Source of the DNA: CBDBUR01 sp965209065
Lineage (GTDB): Bacteria; Pseudomonadota; Alphaproteobacteria; JAPOUT01; G958296285
DNA: 64,000 nt
Direction: 5' to 3'
Assembly: GCA_965209065.1 (NCBI GenBank)
Contig: OZ242373.1
Span: 1,116,001 to 1,180,000, forward strand
In this document: positions 7,797 to 16,700 of the stretch, one piece after another
Numbering within the stretch: position 1 is the stretch's first letter
Layout of the letters: each line of letters starts with the position of its first letter
Position numbers and translations under genes: made by a program
Notes under the pieces: generated by a model
Seen by the model: only the letters and a program-made list of their open reading frames with translations
Database searches by the model: none
What the model was told of the DNA's origin: nothing

Positions 7797-8740
7797 TGTC
7801 GGTTTTAATTCTCGCTGAGCATAATAATAAAACGCTTGACCCTGCCACTGCGAAGCTGCTTGATGCTGCTTGTCAAATTGATAGCGATGTCAGTGTGCTC
7901 GTTGCCGGCAAAGATTGCTCTGCCATTGCCGATGCTTGTGCCAAGCTCAAAGGGGCGAGCAAAGTGCTACTCGCGCAGACTGATATTTTAGAAAAACACT
8001 TAGCCGAGCCGATGGCGTCTCTGTTTGTCAAACTTTCTGCCGACTATGAGCATATACTCGCTTGCGCCACCACTTCGGGCAAAAACATTATGCCGCGTTT
8101 GGCGGCTCTTTTGGATGTCGCGCAAATATCTGAAATGAGTAAGGTGCTTGCGCCCGATGAGTTTGAGCACCCCATCTATGCGGGCAATGCTATTGAGCAT
8201 GTTAAAAGCGCGGAGAGCAAAAAAGTAATGACCGTGCGCACTGCGGCTTTCTCTGCGGCAGAGGAAAACGGCAGTGCCTCTGTCGAAGAAATTGACGCAA
8301 GCGATATTGAAAATCCTTTGTCGCAATATATTAGCGAGGAGATAACGAAAAGCGACCGCCCCGAATTAACTGCCGCGCGCATTATCATTTCTGGCGGGCG
8401 CGGTATGCAATCGGGTGATAACTTCGCCCTGCTTGAGAAAATTGCCGATAAGCTGGGTGCGGCGATTGGTGCTTCGCGCGCCGCGGTCGATGCTGGCTAT
8501 GTGCCGAACGACTATCAAGTCGGGCAAACCGGCAAAACGGTTGCGCCTGAGCTTTATATTGCTGTGGGTATTTCGGGTGCTATCCAGCATTTAGCTGGCA
8601 TGAAGGATTCCAAAGTCATCGTTGCCATCAACAAGGATGAGGAAGCGCCCATTATGCAAATTGCTGATTATGGGCTCGTTGCCGACCTTTTCACTGCCGT
8701 CCCCGAATTAGAAAAAGCGCTCGAAAAAGCGGGATACTAG
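7796..8740 (+). CDS. etfA: Electron transfer flavoprotein, alpha subunit
   Basis: A 314-residue FAD-binding partner of EtfB. The C-terminal FAD domain is well conserved: SGGRGMQSGDNFALLEKIA, GASRAAVDAGYVPNDYQVGQ, TGKTVAPELYIAVGISGAIQ, then HLAGMKDSKVIVAINKDEEA. The start codon shares a base with the etfB stop. Its TAG begins the left arm of a hairpin that separates it from the convergent HIG1-like gene. Together with the acyl-CoA synthetase at 11586 it suggests fatty-acid oxidation. Confidence 0.96.
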   Translation: MSVLILAEHNNKTLDPATAKLLDAACQIDSDVSVLVAGKDCSAIADACAKLKGASKVLLAQTDILEKHLAEPMASLFVKLSADYEHILACATTSGKNIMPRLAALLDVAQISEMSKVLAPDEFEHPIYAGNAIEHVKSAESKKVMTVRTAAFSAAEENGSASVEEIDASDIENPLSQYISEEITKSDRPELTAARIIISGGRGMQSGDNFALLEKIADKLGAAIGASRAAVDAGYVPNDYQVGQTGKTVAPELYIAVGISGAIQHLAGMKDSKVIVAINKDEEAPIMQIADYGLVADLFTAVPELEKALEKAGY

Positions 8741-8765
8741 CCTCAGGGGGGCGAGCCTCAGGCTA
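8738..8765. terminator. Hairpin between convergent genes
   Basis: TAGCCT (8738-8743) pairs with AGGCTA (8760-8765), and AGG/CCT adds three inner pairs after one mismatch, leaving a loop of about eight bases. It covers the etfA stop codon and ends 2 bp before the stop of the minus-strand gene. No T-run follows on either strand, so a bidirectional terminator is possible but not proven. Confidence 0.4.
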
Positions 8766-8767
8766 TA

Positions 8768-8956
8768 CTAGCTCGCGAAGATTGCCGCAAAAAACAACAA
8801 CAGCACCGCGCCGGCTTGGGCTAAAACTCTTAGGCGCATTAGTTTCTGTGCGCGCTCTCTTCCTTCGGGGCTATCTTTGGCGCGTGCCATATTCAGCAAG
8901 CCTAAAAATAAAATTAACAAAACCGCTCCTAGAGCAAGTAGAATAACGAAAAGCAT
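8768..8956 (-). CDS. Small HIG1-like twin transmembrane protein
   Basis: 62 residues with two hydrophobic helices (about 2-22 and 44-61) flanking a polar loop with NMARAKDSPEGRERAQKLMR and LRVLAQA. This is the pattern of the bacterial HIG1/hypoxia-induced family, whose conserved core is MAR...NKLMRLRV.LQ. Relatives associate with respiratory complexes, so an inner-membrane role near the terminal oxidase is plausible but inferred. The start is ATG at 8956; no good Shine-Dalgarno sequence is visible. It is divergent from the hydrolase gene at 8975, with only 18 bp between the two starts. Confidence 0.75.
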   Translation of the reverse strand: MLFVILLALGAVLLILFLGLLNMARAKDSPEGRERAQKLMRLRVLAQAGAVLLLFFAAIFAS

Positions 8957-8974
8957 AGGTGGAGGTTAGCACAA

Positions 8975-9652
8975 ATGACTCTTGATAGCCCAAAAACCCT
9001 TGATGGCCCAAAAATTGCTGCCACTTCTGGCACGGCAGATAGCTTGGCGATTATATGCCATGGCTATGGCGCGGACGGCGCGGATTTAATCGGGCTTGCG
9101 CCCTATTGGCAGAACGCTTTGCCCAACACGGCTTTTATCGCGCCCAACGCGCCCGAGCCTTGCTCTTTAGGCGGCACGGGCTATCAGTGGTTTCCGATTT
9201 CGCCGGGCAACCCTAGTATGTCGCACCCGAGGGTGTCGCAAAAGCATATACCGCAGGCGGCAGAAATTCTTGATGCCTTCATCACCGAGCAGCTAGAGAG
9301 TTTTGGTTTAGATGAAAGCCGTTTGGCTTTGATTGGATTTAGTCAAGGAACAATGATGTCGCTTTATGTTGGGCTGCGGCGCGCGTTAGCACCGGCGGGG
9401 ATTGTCGGTTTTTCGGGTGCCTTGCCTTTAGCCGAAAAGCTGGCAGAGACAAAAGCGCGTCCGCCGATTTTGCTCATTCACGGAGATTCCGACCCGATGA
9501 TTTCTGCCAATGCCACCATTGATGCCAATAAGAAATTGAATGAAATCGGTTGCGCGTGCGATTATCATATTAGCGAAAATTGCGGGCACTCTATTATGCC
9601 CGATGGCATTCAGCTCGCCGCGCAGTTTTTAGCCAAGCATCTAAAATCTTGA
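8975..9652 (+). CDS. Phospholipase/carboxylesterase-family alpha/beta hydrolase
   Basis: A 225-residue cytoplasmic serine hydrolase of the carboxylesterase/acyl-protein-thioesterase-like family. It shows the oxyanion segment ICHGYGADGADLIGLAPYW, the nucleophile elbow GFSQGT (Ser123), the acid in LLIHGDSDPMI, and the histidine in SENCGHSIMPDG. GGAGG lies nine bases before the ATG. The first ~20 residues contain a short duplication (DSPKTLDGPK). The 3' end overlaps convergent coq7 by 12 bp. The true substrate cannot be read from sequence. Confidence 0.85.
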   Translation: MTLDSPKTLDGPKIAATSGTADSLAIICHGYGADGADLIGLAPYWQNALPNTAFIAPNAPEPCSLGGTGYQWFPISPGNPSMSHPRVSQKHIPQAAEILDAFITEQLESFGLDESRLALIGFSQGTMMSLYVGLRRALAPAGIVGFSGALPLAEKLAETKARPPILLIHGDSDPMISANATIDANKKLNEIGCACDYHISENCGHSIMPDGIQLAAQFLAKHLKS

Positions 9653-10168
9653 GGAAAGCGCAATCGCCACACGGCATAACCCACCAATCGAAGCGCGCAA
9701 AAGAGGATAATCCTCTTTGTTTTCCGCGAGCGCGATGGCGTGGTGGTCGCGTTCGTCATCGCGAAACTTCTCCAGCTTCTGCTTAAAAGCACTCTCTTCA
9801 TGCGCCAGCTCTTCTATTTGGTTGCTGTAATGCCTATCGATTTCCTCCTCTACGGCTTGAGTGCAAGCCAGAGCCGCCTTTCTGCCGAGCCGCGCCGTTG
9901 CCACGCCGAGCGCGAAGCCGCCCAAATGCCACAAGGGCAATAGTATCGTCGGGCGGCTATGCGCTTTGGCTATATGCTCGGTAAAATAAGCGAGATGTTC
10001 CTCTTCGTGCGCAAGCATTTCTTTTGTGAGCTTAGCGCTAGAACTAGCACTGACACTAGCAGGGGCACTTTTGCTAAAAACACGATGCTGCCCTTGATAA
10101 ATCCGCACCGCGCCATATTCGCCAGCGTGATTGACTCGCGCCATACTATCTATTTGTTTTTTGTCCAT
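9641..10168 (-). CDS. coq7: Demethoxyubiquinone hydroxylase, COQ7 family
   Basis: A diiron monooxygenase that hydroxylates demethoxyubiquinone late in ubiquinone synthesis. From ATG 10168 it has 175 residues. The iron-binding carboxylates and histidines appear in order: Glu17 of HAGEYGAVRIYQGQ, HEEEH at 53-57, Glu106 in QAVEEEIDRHY, and ERDHH at 138-142. Hydrophobic LPLWHLGGFALGVATARLG fits the membrane-associated helix. A TTG at 10192 would add eight residues, but the ATG is better placed after GGAA and matches the family start. It overlaps the upstream yqaA-dsbB fusion by 23 bp. Confidence 0.92.
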   Translation of the reverse strand: MDKKQIDSMARVNHAGEYGAVRIYQGQHRVFSKSAPASVSASSSAKLTKEMLAHEEEHLAYFTEHIAKAHSRPTILLPLWHLGGFALGVATARLGRKAALACTQAVEEEIDRHYSNQIEELAHEESAFKQKLEKFRDDERDHHAIALAENKEDYPLLRASIGGLCRVAIALSSRF

Positions 10169-11165
10169 AAAGTTTCCATGTAATAAATCCAACCAGTCCT
10201 AAAGAGATTAACATATTATACCCCGCAAGCGACAAACCAAATAATTTCCATTGAGGGCTAGAGCAATCAAGCGGTTGTGCGGTTTGTAGCTGCCTCATCA
10301 ACTCTTGCGGCGTGGTAGCAAGTGCACCGCCGCCGCTACATTGCGTGAAGCCCTGCCAAAACCCAAGCTCTATACCAAAATGATAGCCTGCCAACCCCGC
10401 ACCGACAAAAAATAATCCCGCAGACAAAACCAACACCCAGTAATAAACCCGTTCGGCAAACGAAAACAAGGAAACGAAACTAATAAGCAAAACAATATAA
10501 TAAGGAATCCTTTGCCACAAACATAACTCGCACGGCTCTAACCCGCGCACATATTCAAAGAAAAACGCCGCACCCAAAATACCTAGCGTTATCATAAAAA
10601 TAAAAGTAACAGTATCGCGCCCGCTAGAGCGCGCAATCTGTTTTAATAAAAATTCCTCCGCGAGCGCACCCCATTTTTTACAAACCGCGGCAACAGCAAA
10701 AAACCGCGCGCCGCGTCCAAGCAGCCCCATCAAAATAAACGTGATGGGATCAATCAGCGCGATACCACTCGTGATGGCAACCACCTTATAAGGAATCGGA
10801 GAAATCGCGCAAATCAAAATAACCGCCGCGCCATATTCTCTAAGCCACGCGGTGAATCTATTCAGCTGCTGCTCCATACCATATAGCGCCACGAGGGCAT
10901 TGCCAAAAAGCTCCATAAAAAAACTGCCGATAAGATATCCTCCCACAGCACCCAGCACCGAGGTTATGGTCGTCCAGAGCGCGAGCCGCCATGCGTCATT
11001 CGGCTTGGCAACGACCATCGGCGCGAGCAGAAAATCTGGCGGCAGAGGAGAAAAGATACTCTCGACAAAACTCGCCCCTCCCAAAACCCAAATGGCGTAG
11101 CGGTGGGCTATCGCCGCCCTCATTTTCTGATAAAAGGCGGGAAACGGGCGCGCGTCAGCAGACAT
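10146..11165 (-). CDS. YqaA/DedA-like membrane protein fused to DsbB
   Basis: 339 residues from ATG 11165 (a TTG one codon earlier is less likely). The first ~190 residues match the YqaA branch of the DedA/SNARE-associated family: FVESIFSPLPPDFLLAPMVV, SVLGAVGGYLIGSFF and AISPIPYKVVAITSGIA. From about 190 on it is a complete DsbB: EPCELCLWQRIPYY with Cys212 and Cys215, then a periplasmic loop with Cys276 (TQCSGG) and Cys301 (LDCSSPQWKLFGLSLAGYN). DsbB re-oxidises DsbA and passes electrons to quinone. All four catalytic cysteines are present, so this half should work. coq7, for quinone synthesis, overlaps downstream. Confidence 0.9.
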   Translation of the reverse strand: MSADARPFPAFYQKMRAAIAHRYAIWVLGGASFVESIFSPLPPDFLLAPMVVAKPNDAWRLALWTTITSVLGAVGGYLIGSFFMELFGNALVALYGMEQQLNRFTAWLREYGAAVILICAISPIPYKVVAITSGIALIDPITFILMGLLGRGARFFAVAAVCKKWGALAEEFLLKQIARSSGRDTVTFIFMITLGILGAAFFFEYVRGLEPCELCLWQRIPYYIVLLISFVSLFSFAERVYYWVLVLSAGLFFVGAGLAGYHFGIELGFWQGFTQCSGGGALATTPQELMRQLQTAQPLDCSSPQWKLFGLSLAGYNMLISLGLVGFITWKLYGQKTNR

Positions 11166-11193
11166 CAACTATTTCCAAATCAAACATTTGCGC

Positions 11194-11199
11194 TATAAT
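11194..11199 (+). promoter_or_regulatory. -10 element of the tRNA-Leu gene
   Basis: A perfect TATAAT ends nine bases before the first base of the tRNA. The region 17 bp upstream (ATTTCC, 11171-11176) is a poor -35 hexamer. Strong -10 elements just before stable-RNA genes are usual. Confidence 0.6.
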
Positions 11200-11208
11200 A
11201 GCACGGAC

Positions 11209-11533
11209 GGCGCTGTGGCGGAATTGGTAGACGCGACGGACTTCGTTTAGGGGTTGCCTCGAGGGGAAATCCACAAGGTAGAACTCGTCAAATTCGGTGA
11301 AAGCTTTTTGCCAATACCGAGCGAAGCCCCTTTCGGGGGGAACGTGTAGAGACTAGACGGCGAGCAGCTAAGTGGTATCCGCCATAAACAGCGGCTACCA
11401 TAAGCTGAAGGTATAGTCCAGCGCACAAACAGGGGGAGTCTCTAGAGAGTCTCGTTGGCGGCGCAAGCCGTAGTGTGATGCAAAATCCGTTATCCGCAAG
11501 GGTGTGAGAGTTCGAGTCTCTCCGGCGCCACCA
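11209..11533 (+). tRNA. tRNA-Leu (probably CAA anticodon), split by a group I intron, CCA encoded
   Basis: The exons are about 11209-11242 and 11481-11533. The acceptor strands GGCGCTG and CGGCGCC pair fully, followed by A73 and an encoded CCA. The D arm is GCG-GAATTGGTAGA-CGC, the anticodon stem ACGGA/TCCGT, the long variable arm TATCCGCAAGGGTGT, and the T arm GAGAG-TTCGAGT-CTCTC. This is a class II leucine tRNA. Removing 11243-11480 leaves a seven-base loop CTCAAAA, anticodon CAA, with the intron ending in G as group I introns do. Moving the junction by one base would give UAA at the classic cyanobacterial position, but the intron would then end in C. Confidence 0.9.
11243..11480 (+). ncRNA. 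Group I self-splicing intron (IC3-like) in the tRNA-Leu anticodon loop
   Basis: About 238 nt, no open reading frame. The P7 strands closely match those of the Azoarcus tRNA-Ile intron (recalled sequence): GTGTAGAGACTAGACGGC (11344-11361) and GAAGGTATAGTCCAG (11407-11421). The P4-P6 joining segment CAAATTCGGTGAAAGC and the later ATACCGAGCGAAGCC also match. The 5' exon end GACTT can pair with GGGTT in the intron as P1, with a U-G pair at the splice site. CCCC-TTTC-GGGG and the GCAA-capped CGGC/GCCG hairpin fit peripheral helices. Splicing needs only guanosine and magnesium in relatives. Confidence 0.92.
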
Positions 11534-11585
11534 AAGATACCAAAAAAAGAAAAATGTGCTATACTAAAGAAAAAGGGGGAACACT

Positions 11586-13364
11586 ATGGGATTAATTAAA
11601 GAAGTAAAATTTGCGCTTGATGCGTTTAGGCTCACGAATGGGGTTAAGAAAATTGTCAAAAACCCTGACGAAAATTTTGTCACGCGCTTTGAGGCGATGG
11701 CTGACAAATATAAAAACAATGAGGCGATTGTCTTTGAGGGCGCGCGCTGGACTTACGCCGAACTAGAAGAACGTGCCAACCGCTATGCCCATTGGGTGCA
11801 AGAGCAAAACATTGGCACGAACCAAACCATTGCTCTGCTGATGGAAAACCGCTCGGAATATCTTGCGGCGTGGCTTGGCATTGTTAAATCGGGTAATACT
11901 GCGTCGCTTATTAATAATAATTTAAGCGGCGCGCCACTTGCGCACTCGCTTAATGTGTGCAACGCGAAGCAGGTTGTGCTTGGCGCGGAAGTGGCAGAAA
12001 ACTATATTGATGTGAAAGATAGCCTAGAGCATACCCCCACGTGCTGGGTGCAAGACGGCGCGATACAGGGCATGGAAAATTTAGACGAAGCCTTGAGCCG
12101 ACAATCCACCGCGCGCTTAAACAAACCCCTCAAGCACGAGGACGACGCGCTTTATATCTATACGAGCGGCACGACCGGCAACCCTAAGGCGGCACGCATT
12201 TCTCACCGACGCTTGATGACGATGGCGTGGATGTTCGCGGTGGCACTTAGAACAAAACCGGCCGATAGAAATTATATTGCTTTACCTCTCTATCATTCGG
12301 CGGGTGGCATTTGCGCGGTTGGCACTTCCTTGCTTTCGGGCGGCACGATTGTGTTAAAGCGCAAATTTTCGGTATCTGATTTTTGGCAAGACGTTCACGA
12401 CCACAAGATAACCCAGTTCCAATATATTGGTGAGTTCTGTCGCTACTTGAACAACGCGCCCAAACACCCTCTGGAGAATAAGCACAAGTTAAGAATAATT
12501 ATCGGCAATGGCTTGCGCCCCGATGTGTGGAAAGAGTTTCAACCGCGTTTTCAAATTCCTTCTATTTTAGAGTTTTATGGCGCGACCGAAGGCAATATTT
12601 CTTTAGTCAATTTTGATGGTAAAGTTGGCGCGGTGGGTCGTATTCCTAGCTGGGCGCGCAAAAACAGCAATGTGGAAATTGTGAAGTTTGATGTTGAAAA
12701 AGAAGAACCCGTGCGCGATGAAAACGGCTTATGCGTGCCTTGTCCCCCTGGCGAAGTGGGCGAACTTCTAGGTCAAATTTTCTACGACAACCCTGATATG
12801 CCCTCTTCTCGCTTTGAAGGCTATGTTGGGCAGGCTGAAACGAATAAAAAAATCTTGCGTGATGTGTTTGCCAAAGGCGATGAATGGTTTCGCGCGGGCG
12901 ATTTGATGAAAGTAGATGAGAAGGGATATTTCTACTTCATCGACCGCATTGGCGATACTTTCCGCTGGAAGGGAGAGAACGTTGCCACATCGGAAGTGGC
13001 GGAGGCGATTAGCGTGTTTAATAATGTCGATGAGGTCAATGTGTATGGCGTGGCGGTGGAAGGCACCGATGGTCGCGCGGGTATGGCTTCTATCGTCAGC
13101 GATGGCAACATTGATATGAAAGAACTCCATGCGCATATTTGTAAAAACCTGCCGAGCTACGCGCAGCCCTTGTTTTTGCGTATGCAGCCCAAAATTGAAA
13201 TTACCGGCACGTTCAAACATCGCAAGGTAGAGCTGGTAAAAGATGGCTTTGACCCTAGCAAAGTTAGCGAGCCGCTCTATTTCAACGACCCCGCATCGGG
13301 TTCGTTTGTGCCTTTAGATGACGCACTCTATCAAAAAATAATGGCAAAAGAAGTAAGACTATAA
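11586..13364 (+). CDS. FATP/very-long-chain-type acyl-CoA synthetase
   Basis: A 592-residue AMP-forming ligase that activates fatty acids to acyl-CoA. The P-loop YIYTSGTTGNPKAARISHRR is near residue 190. ALPLYHSAGGICAVGTSLLS follows, then FYGATEGNISLVNFDGKVGA near 328. The C-terminal hinge region has WFRAGDLMKVDEKGYFYFID, RIGDTFRWKGENVATSEVAE and a lysine in GTFKHRKVELVKDGFDP. The ATEGN segment and overall length fit the FATP/FadD6-like group rather than classical FadD. GGGGGA precedes the ATG; TATACT at 11560-11565 may be a -10. The end overlaps convergent arsC by 6 bp. Confidence 0.9.
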   Translation: MGLIKEVKFALDAFRLTNGVKKIVKNPDENFVTRFEAMADKYKNNEAIVFEGARWTYAELEERANRYAHWVQEQNIGTNQTIALLMENRSEYLAAWLGIVKSGNTASLINNNLSGAPLAHSLNVCNAKQVVLGAEVAENYIDVKDSLEHTPTCWVQDGAIQGMENLDEALSRQSTARLNKPLKHEDDALYIYTSGTTGNPKAARISHRRLMTMAWMFAVALRTKPADRNYIALPLYHSAGGICAVGTSLLSGGTIVLKRKFSVSDFWQDVHDHKITQFQYIGEFCRYLNNAPKHPLENKHKLRIIIGNGLRPDVWKEFQPRFQIPSILEFYGATEGNISLVNFDGKVGAVGRIPSWARKNSNVEIVKFDVEKEEPVRDENGLCVPCPPGEVGELLGQIFYDNPDMPSSRFEGYVGQAETNKKILRDVFAKGDEWFRAGDLMKVDEKGYFYFIDRIGDTFRWKGENVATSEVAEAISVFNNVDEVNVYGVAVEGTDGRAGMASIVSDGNIDMKELHAHICKNLPSYAQPLFLRMQPKIEITGTFKHRKVELVKDGFDPSKVSEPLYFNDPASGSFVPLDDALYQKIMAKEVRL

Positions 13365-13706
13365 AAGCTCTAGCGCGCGCTCAGCCGGGCGCGCCGCAAT
13401 AGCGCGGCTCTGGGTTTCAACAATCGGGCGATTTAACAAAATAGGATTGGCAGCCAAGGCTTCTATTAAGTCATTTGTCGAAGCGCCAAAAAGATTGAGC
13501 TCTTTAGCGAGGGGCTCTTTGGCGCGTAGCAGATTTTTACTATCATCTATTTTGTTTGCCAAGACCTCTAGCTCTTTTTTGTTAAGCGGGTTGTTGAGAT
13601 AATCTATCACTTCAACCGCTTGCCCCTTTTCTTCGAGTAGGGCTTTCACTTGGCGCGATGTGCCGCATTTAGGATTATGATAAAGTTTTATTCGCCCTAT
13701 TGGCAT
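13359..13706 (-). CDS. arsC: ArsC-family (glutaredoxin-dependent) arsenate reductase
   Basis: 115 residues with the thioredoxin-like ArsC fold. The catalytic cysteine is Cys14 in YHNPKCGTSRQVKALLEEKG. The ANPILLNRPIVE segment carries the conserved arginine, and the C-terminus RPAERALELL is typical. Canonical members reduce arsenate with glutaredoxin electrons; some relatives act on other targets, so the substrate is not certain. Its ATG overlaps the last codons and stop of the giant tpsA1 gene by 10 bp, so it may depend on translation or transcription read-through from that gene. No other arsenic genes are nearby. Confidence 0.88.
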   Translation of the reverse strand: MPIGRIKLYHNPKCGTSRQVKALLEEKGQAVEVIDYLNNPLNKKELEVLANKIDDSKNLLRAKEPLAKELNLFGASTNDLIEALAANPILLNRPIVETQSRAIAARPAERALELL

Positions 13707-16700
13707 GCGGCGTTGGGACGGTTAGGACATAACAAACGATTCGCCCACGTCACCGCTATATGAGTCCCCTCGCCTAAATAAGTGAGATTAGGATAAGCAA
13801 GGCTACCCCCAGCATTGAGGAAAAGCGCGGGGGCTCGGTCGGGCAACACATTACCGCCATAGATAAAATGAATTTCGCCACTCGAAACAAAGGTCGCGCC
13901 TTCAATATAAAGCGAGCCTCCTGCGTTCAACATGATATTAGCCGCGCCGCTATACATTTCACCTTTTACGGTAATATCGCCACCGGCGATTAAGCGCAGG
14001 CCGCGCTCGAGGCGAAGGGCGCGCCCTTGTTCAAAAATGATATTGTGGTCTTCCCCTACAGCTTGAATTAAGTAATCGTCTATTTGAGACGGCGTTATAA
14101 TACTGCCCCCGGCGCGTAGCGTGATGGAGCCGTCTGATGTTAAATGATTGGCTAAAATAATATCCTTGTTAGCCCTTAGCATTAAGTTATGACTGGTGCT
14201 CGTTGGGTTATCGTCAAACAGCACAGATTTATAGGTTATTCTATTGGCAATAATTTTAATGTCCTTGACCTCTTCACCGACATCGACATTTGTTTTGATA
14301 GCACCTGCGGCTTCTATCCTTACGCTCGCGAGACCAACATTTAAGCTGCCGCGTAAATAAATATCATTTCTTGCCAACAGAGACACATTTTGATTATTGG
14401 GCAACGCGGTTTCTTGTGTATTAATTGTAATGTCATAGGCTTTTATGCTAATCGGTCTGTTGTGTGAGAAGGTCAAATCATCGGCATTCAAGCTGATATT
14501 AGTGTTCCCTTGCGTTTCGATACTCACATCAATAACCATACTTCCAGTAGCAGAGAATACTAAATGTTTGTCTAGCGTCTCGTTATCATTGAGTCCATCT
14601 TCAAACACAATTCTCTCAGCTCTTAGCACCAAATCACCGCTTCTTATTTCTCTAAGCCTGCTCGGCAAAACGATAGTGCCGCCAGGATTAATCAGCACAA
14701 GGCTCACATTGCCGAAGTCAAGGATTCCATTTTCATCAATATCGAATTTATCAAAGACGCTACCATCGGCGAGCAAGCTCAAGAGTCTAAAGGTTTCGTC
14801 TTGAATAATTGTAGTGACAATCAAAGCCCACGGCACAGAAGATTGAACTTCGGGTCCCTTATAATAGATACGCGGGCGCTCTCCTACATCAAGCACGAAG
14901 GTTGCGGGCGATAGATTGCCAAACACCTCGCTGTTTTGCTCTAAATCCACTGCGGACGCCATGAGCGTTGGCTGGTTTATAAAGTTTATTTTGCCTATTC
15001 CCCTTTTTGCGCCGGTGACTAATAGTAAGCGTCCTGTGCCGACATTAAACGCGCCCTCAATGTTCAAAGAGGCGGTTGCTAAAACATCGAGGTTGCGGTT
15101 GCTTGGTCTCAGCGGCAGGGCGTTAGAGGTGAGGGCGATATACTGCGCGGTGATGAGGGTTGACGACTCTACGTCAAACATAAGCGCGCCGGCTAAAGCG
15201 TTTAAGGTTAAAGTCCCCGTGCCTAAATTAATAAGGCTAGAAACCGCGATATTGGCAGTGGTAGCATTAACGGTTAGATTTTTATCCCGCACGATTGCCC
15301 ATTCGGGAACGCTTGCCTGATTGCCCGTCCAAGTGATGATAGTTTTGTCGCGCTTTATGCTTACCGCGCCGTTGATGGCATTGACATTGAAGAATAAATC
15401 TGCCGAGCCTATATCAAAGTCGCCCCTGAAGGTAAGCAAGCCGCGCGAAGTGATGGTGAGGGTTTGGTTGCTTGGCGTGGGGTTGCCTCGTGCGGTAAAG
15501 CTGATATCCGTTGCGGCGATGCTGGTTGGCAGCGCACTATCAAACTCGATGGTGTTTGCTGTTACCCTTATGTCGCCGCTTCCGAAGTCAAGCTGACCGA
15601 TGAATATCACCTTTGCTGTAGAATCTATCACCACGTTTTGGTTGCCTGCCCCTAGGGTGCCTTTGGAAGTTAGCGTGATATTGCCGCCTGTGATGGTGGT
15701 TTGCTCGCTGATATCAAACTGAATTGCGCCGCCGATTGCGCGCAAGGTTAAAGATGCCGTCCCCACATCGATGCTCACCGGCACGCGTATATCTGCGGTT
15801 TGAGCCGCAATGGTGATGTTCTTTGCGGTATCAAAAGCCCATTGCAGGAAGAAAACTTCTGTGCCGCTCCAATCGAATGTAAGCGCGCTTCTTCTAAATG
15901 TAGGCTCGCCCGTTACAGCAGCGGTGGTTAATGTTGCATGCCCAGAGCCGACATCAAAGATGCCATTTAACGAAATTTGGCTCGCCGCGATAAGCGTGAG
16001 GTCTTGATTGCTCGGTTGTGGATTGGTGATTGAATTGAAGGTAATCGTTTGGGCTGTGATTGTTGTTGGGACGGTTTTATCAAAATGAATAGCCCCGACA
16101 ATTGCGTTTAATTCCAAACTACCCGTGCCTATATTGACATTGGTGGGAACGAAAATATCGGCATTTTGGCTGGTGATGGTTAAATTTTTATTCATCTCCA
16201 GCGCGCCTTGCGGGATATCAGCGACTTTACCTGTCCAGTTGATGTGCAACGCATTTCTGCCAAAGGTGAACGTGCCTGCTAAAGAGGTGGCGACGATAGA
16301 CAGGTTGCCCGTGCCGATGTTGAAATTGCCATTCAATGTAATGGTCTTGCTTGCGCTTAAAAGCAGGTTTGAGTTGCTGGGCGCAGATTGTGCGTTAGCC
16401 GCCATTAACGTGATGTTGTCTGCGGAAATCCGTGTCAATGTTGCGACAGGGAATTCTATTTCTCCTGCTAGGGCGGCAAGTGTTAGATTCCCTCTGCCCA
16501 AATCTAGAACGGGAAGCTCTACAAAAGGAGCAACGATTATATCGCCTAGGATTGCGGTAAAGCTCAATGTTTTATCCACTTGAATTACCCATGCGGGAAT
16601 AAGTAAATCGCCCGTGCCTGCTATAGTGATGTGTGTTTCGTTGCGCACGAAGCTGTCGGGTGCGCCACTTAGCGTGTTGGCAGTAAGCGTTAAGTTGCCG

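Noticed and set aside
10169..10192. TTG start adding eight residues to coq7
   Set aside because: The ATG at 10168 has a better upstream GGAA and gives the normal family N-terminus; the extra residues show no similarity.
11243..11481. tRNA-Leu(UAA) with an intron between U34 and A35
   Set aside because: This would make the intron end in C. Group I introns end in G, so the CAA reading is preferred, though the one-base ambiguity is real.
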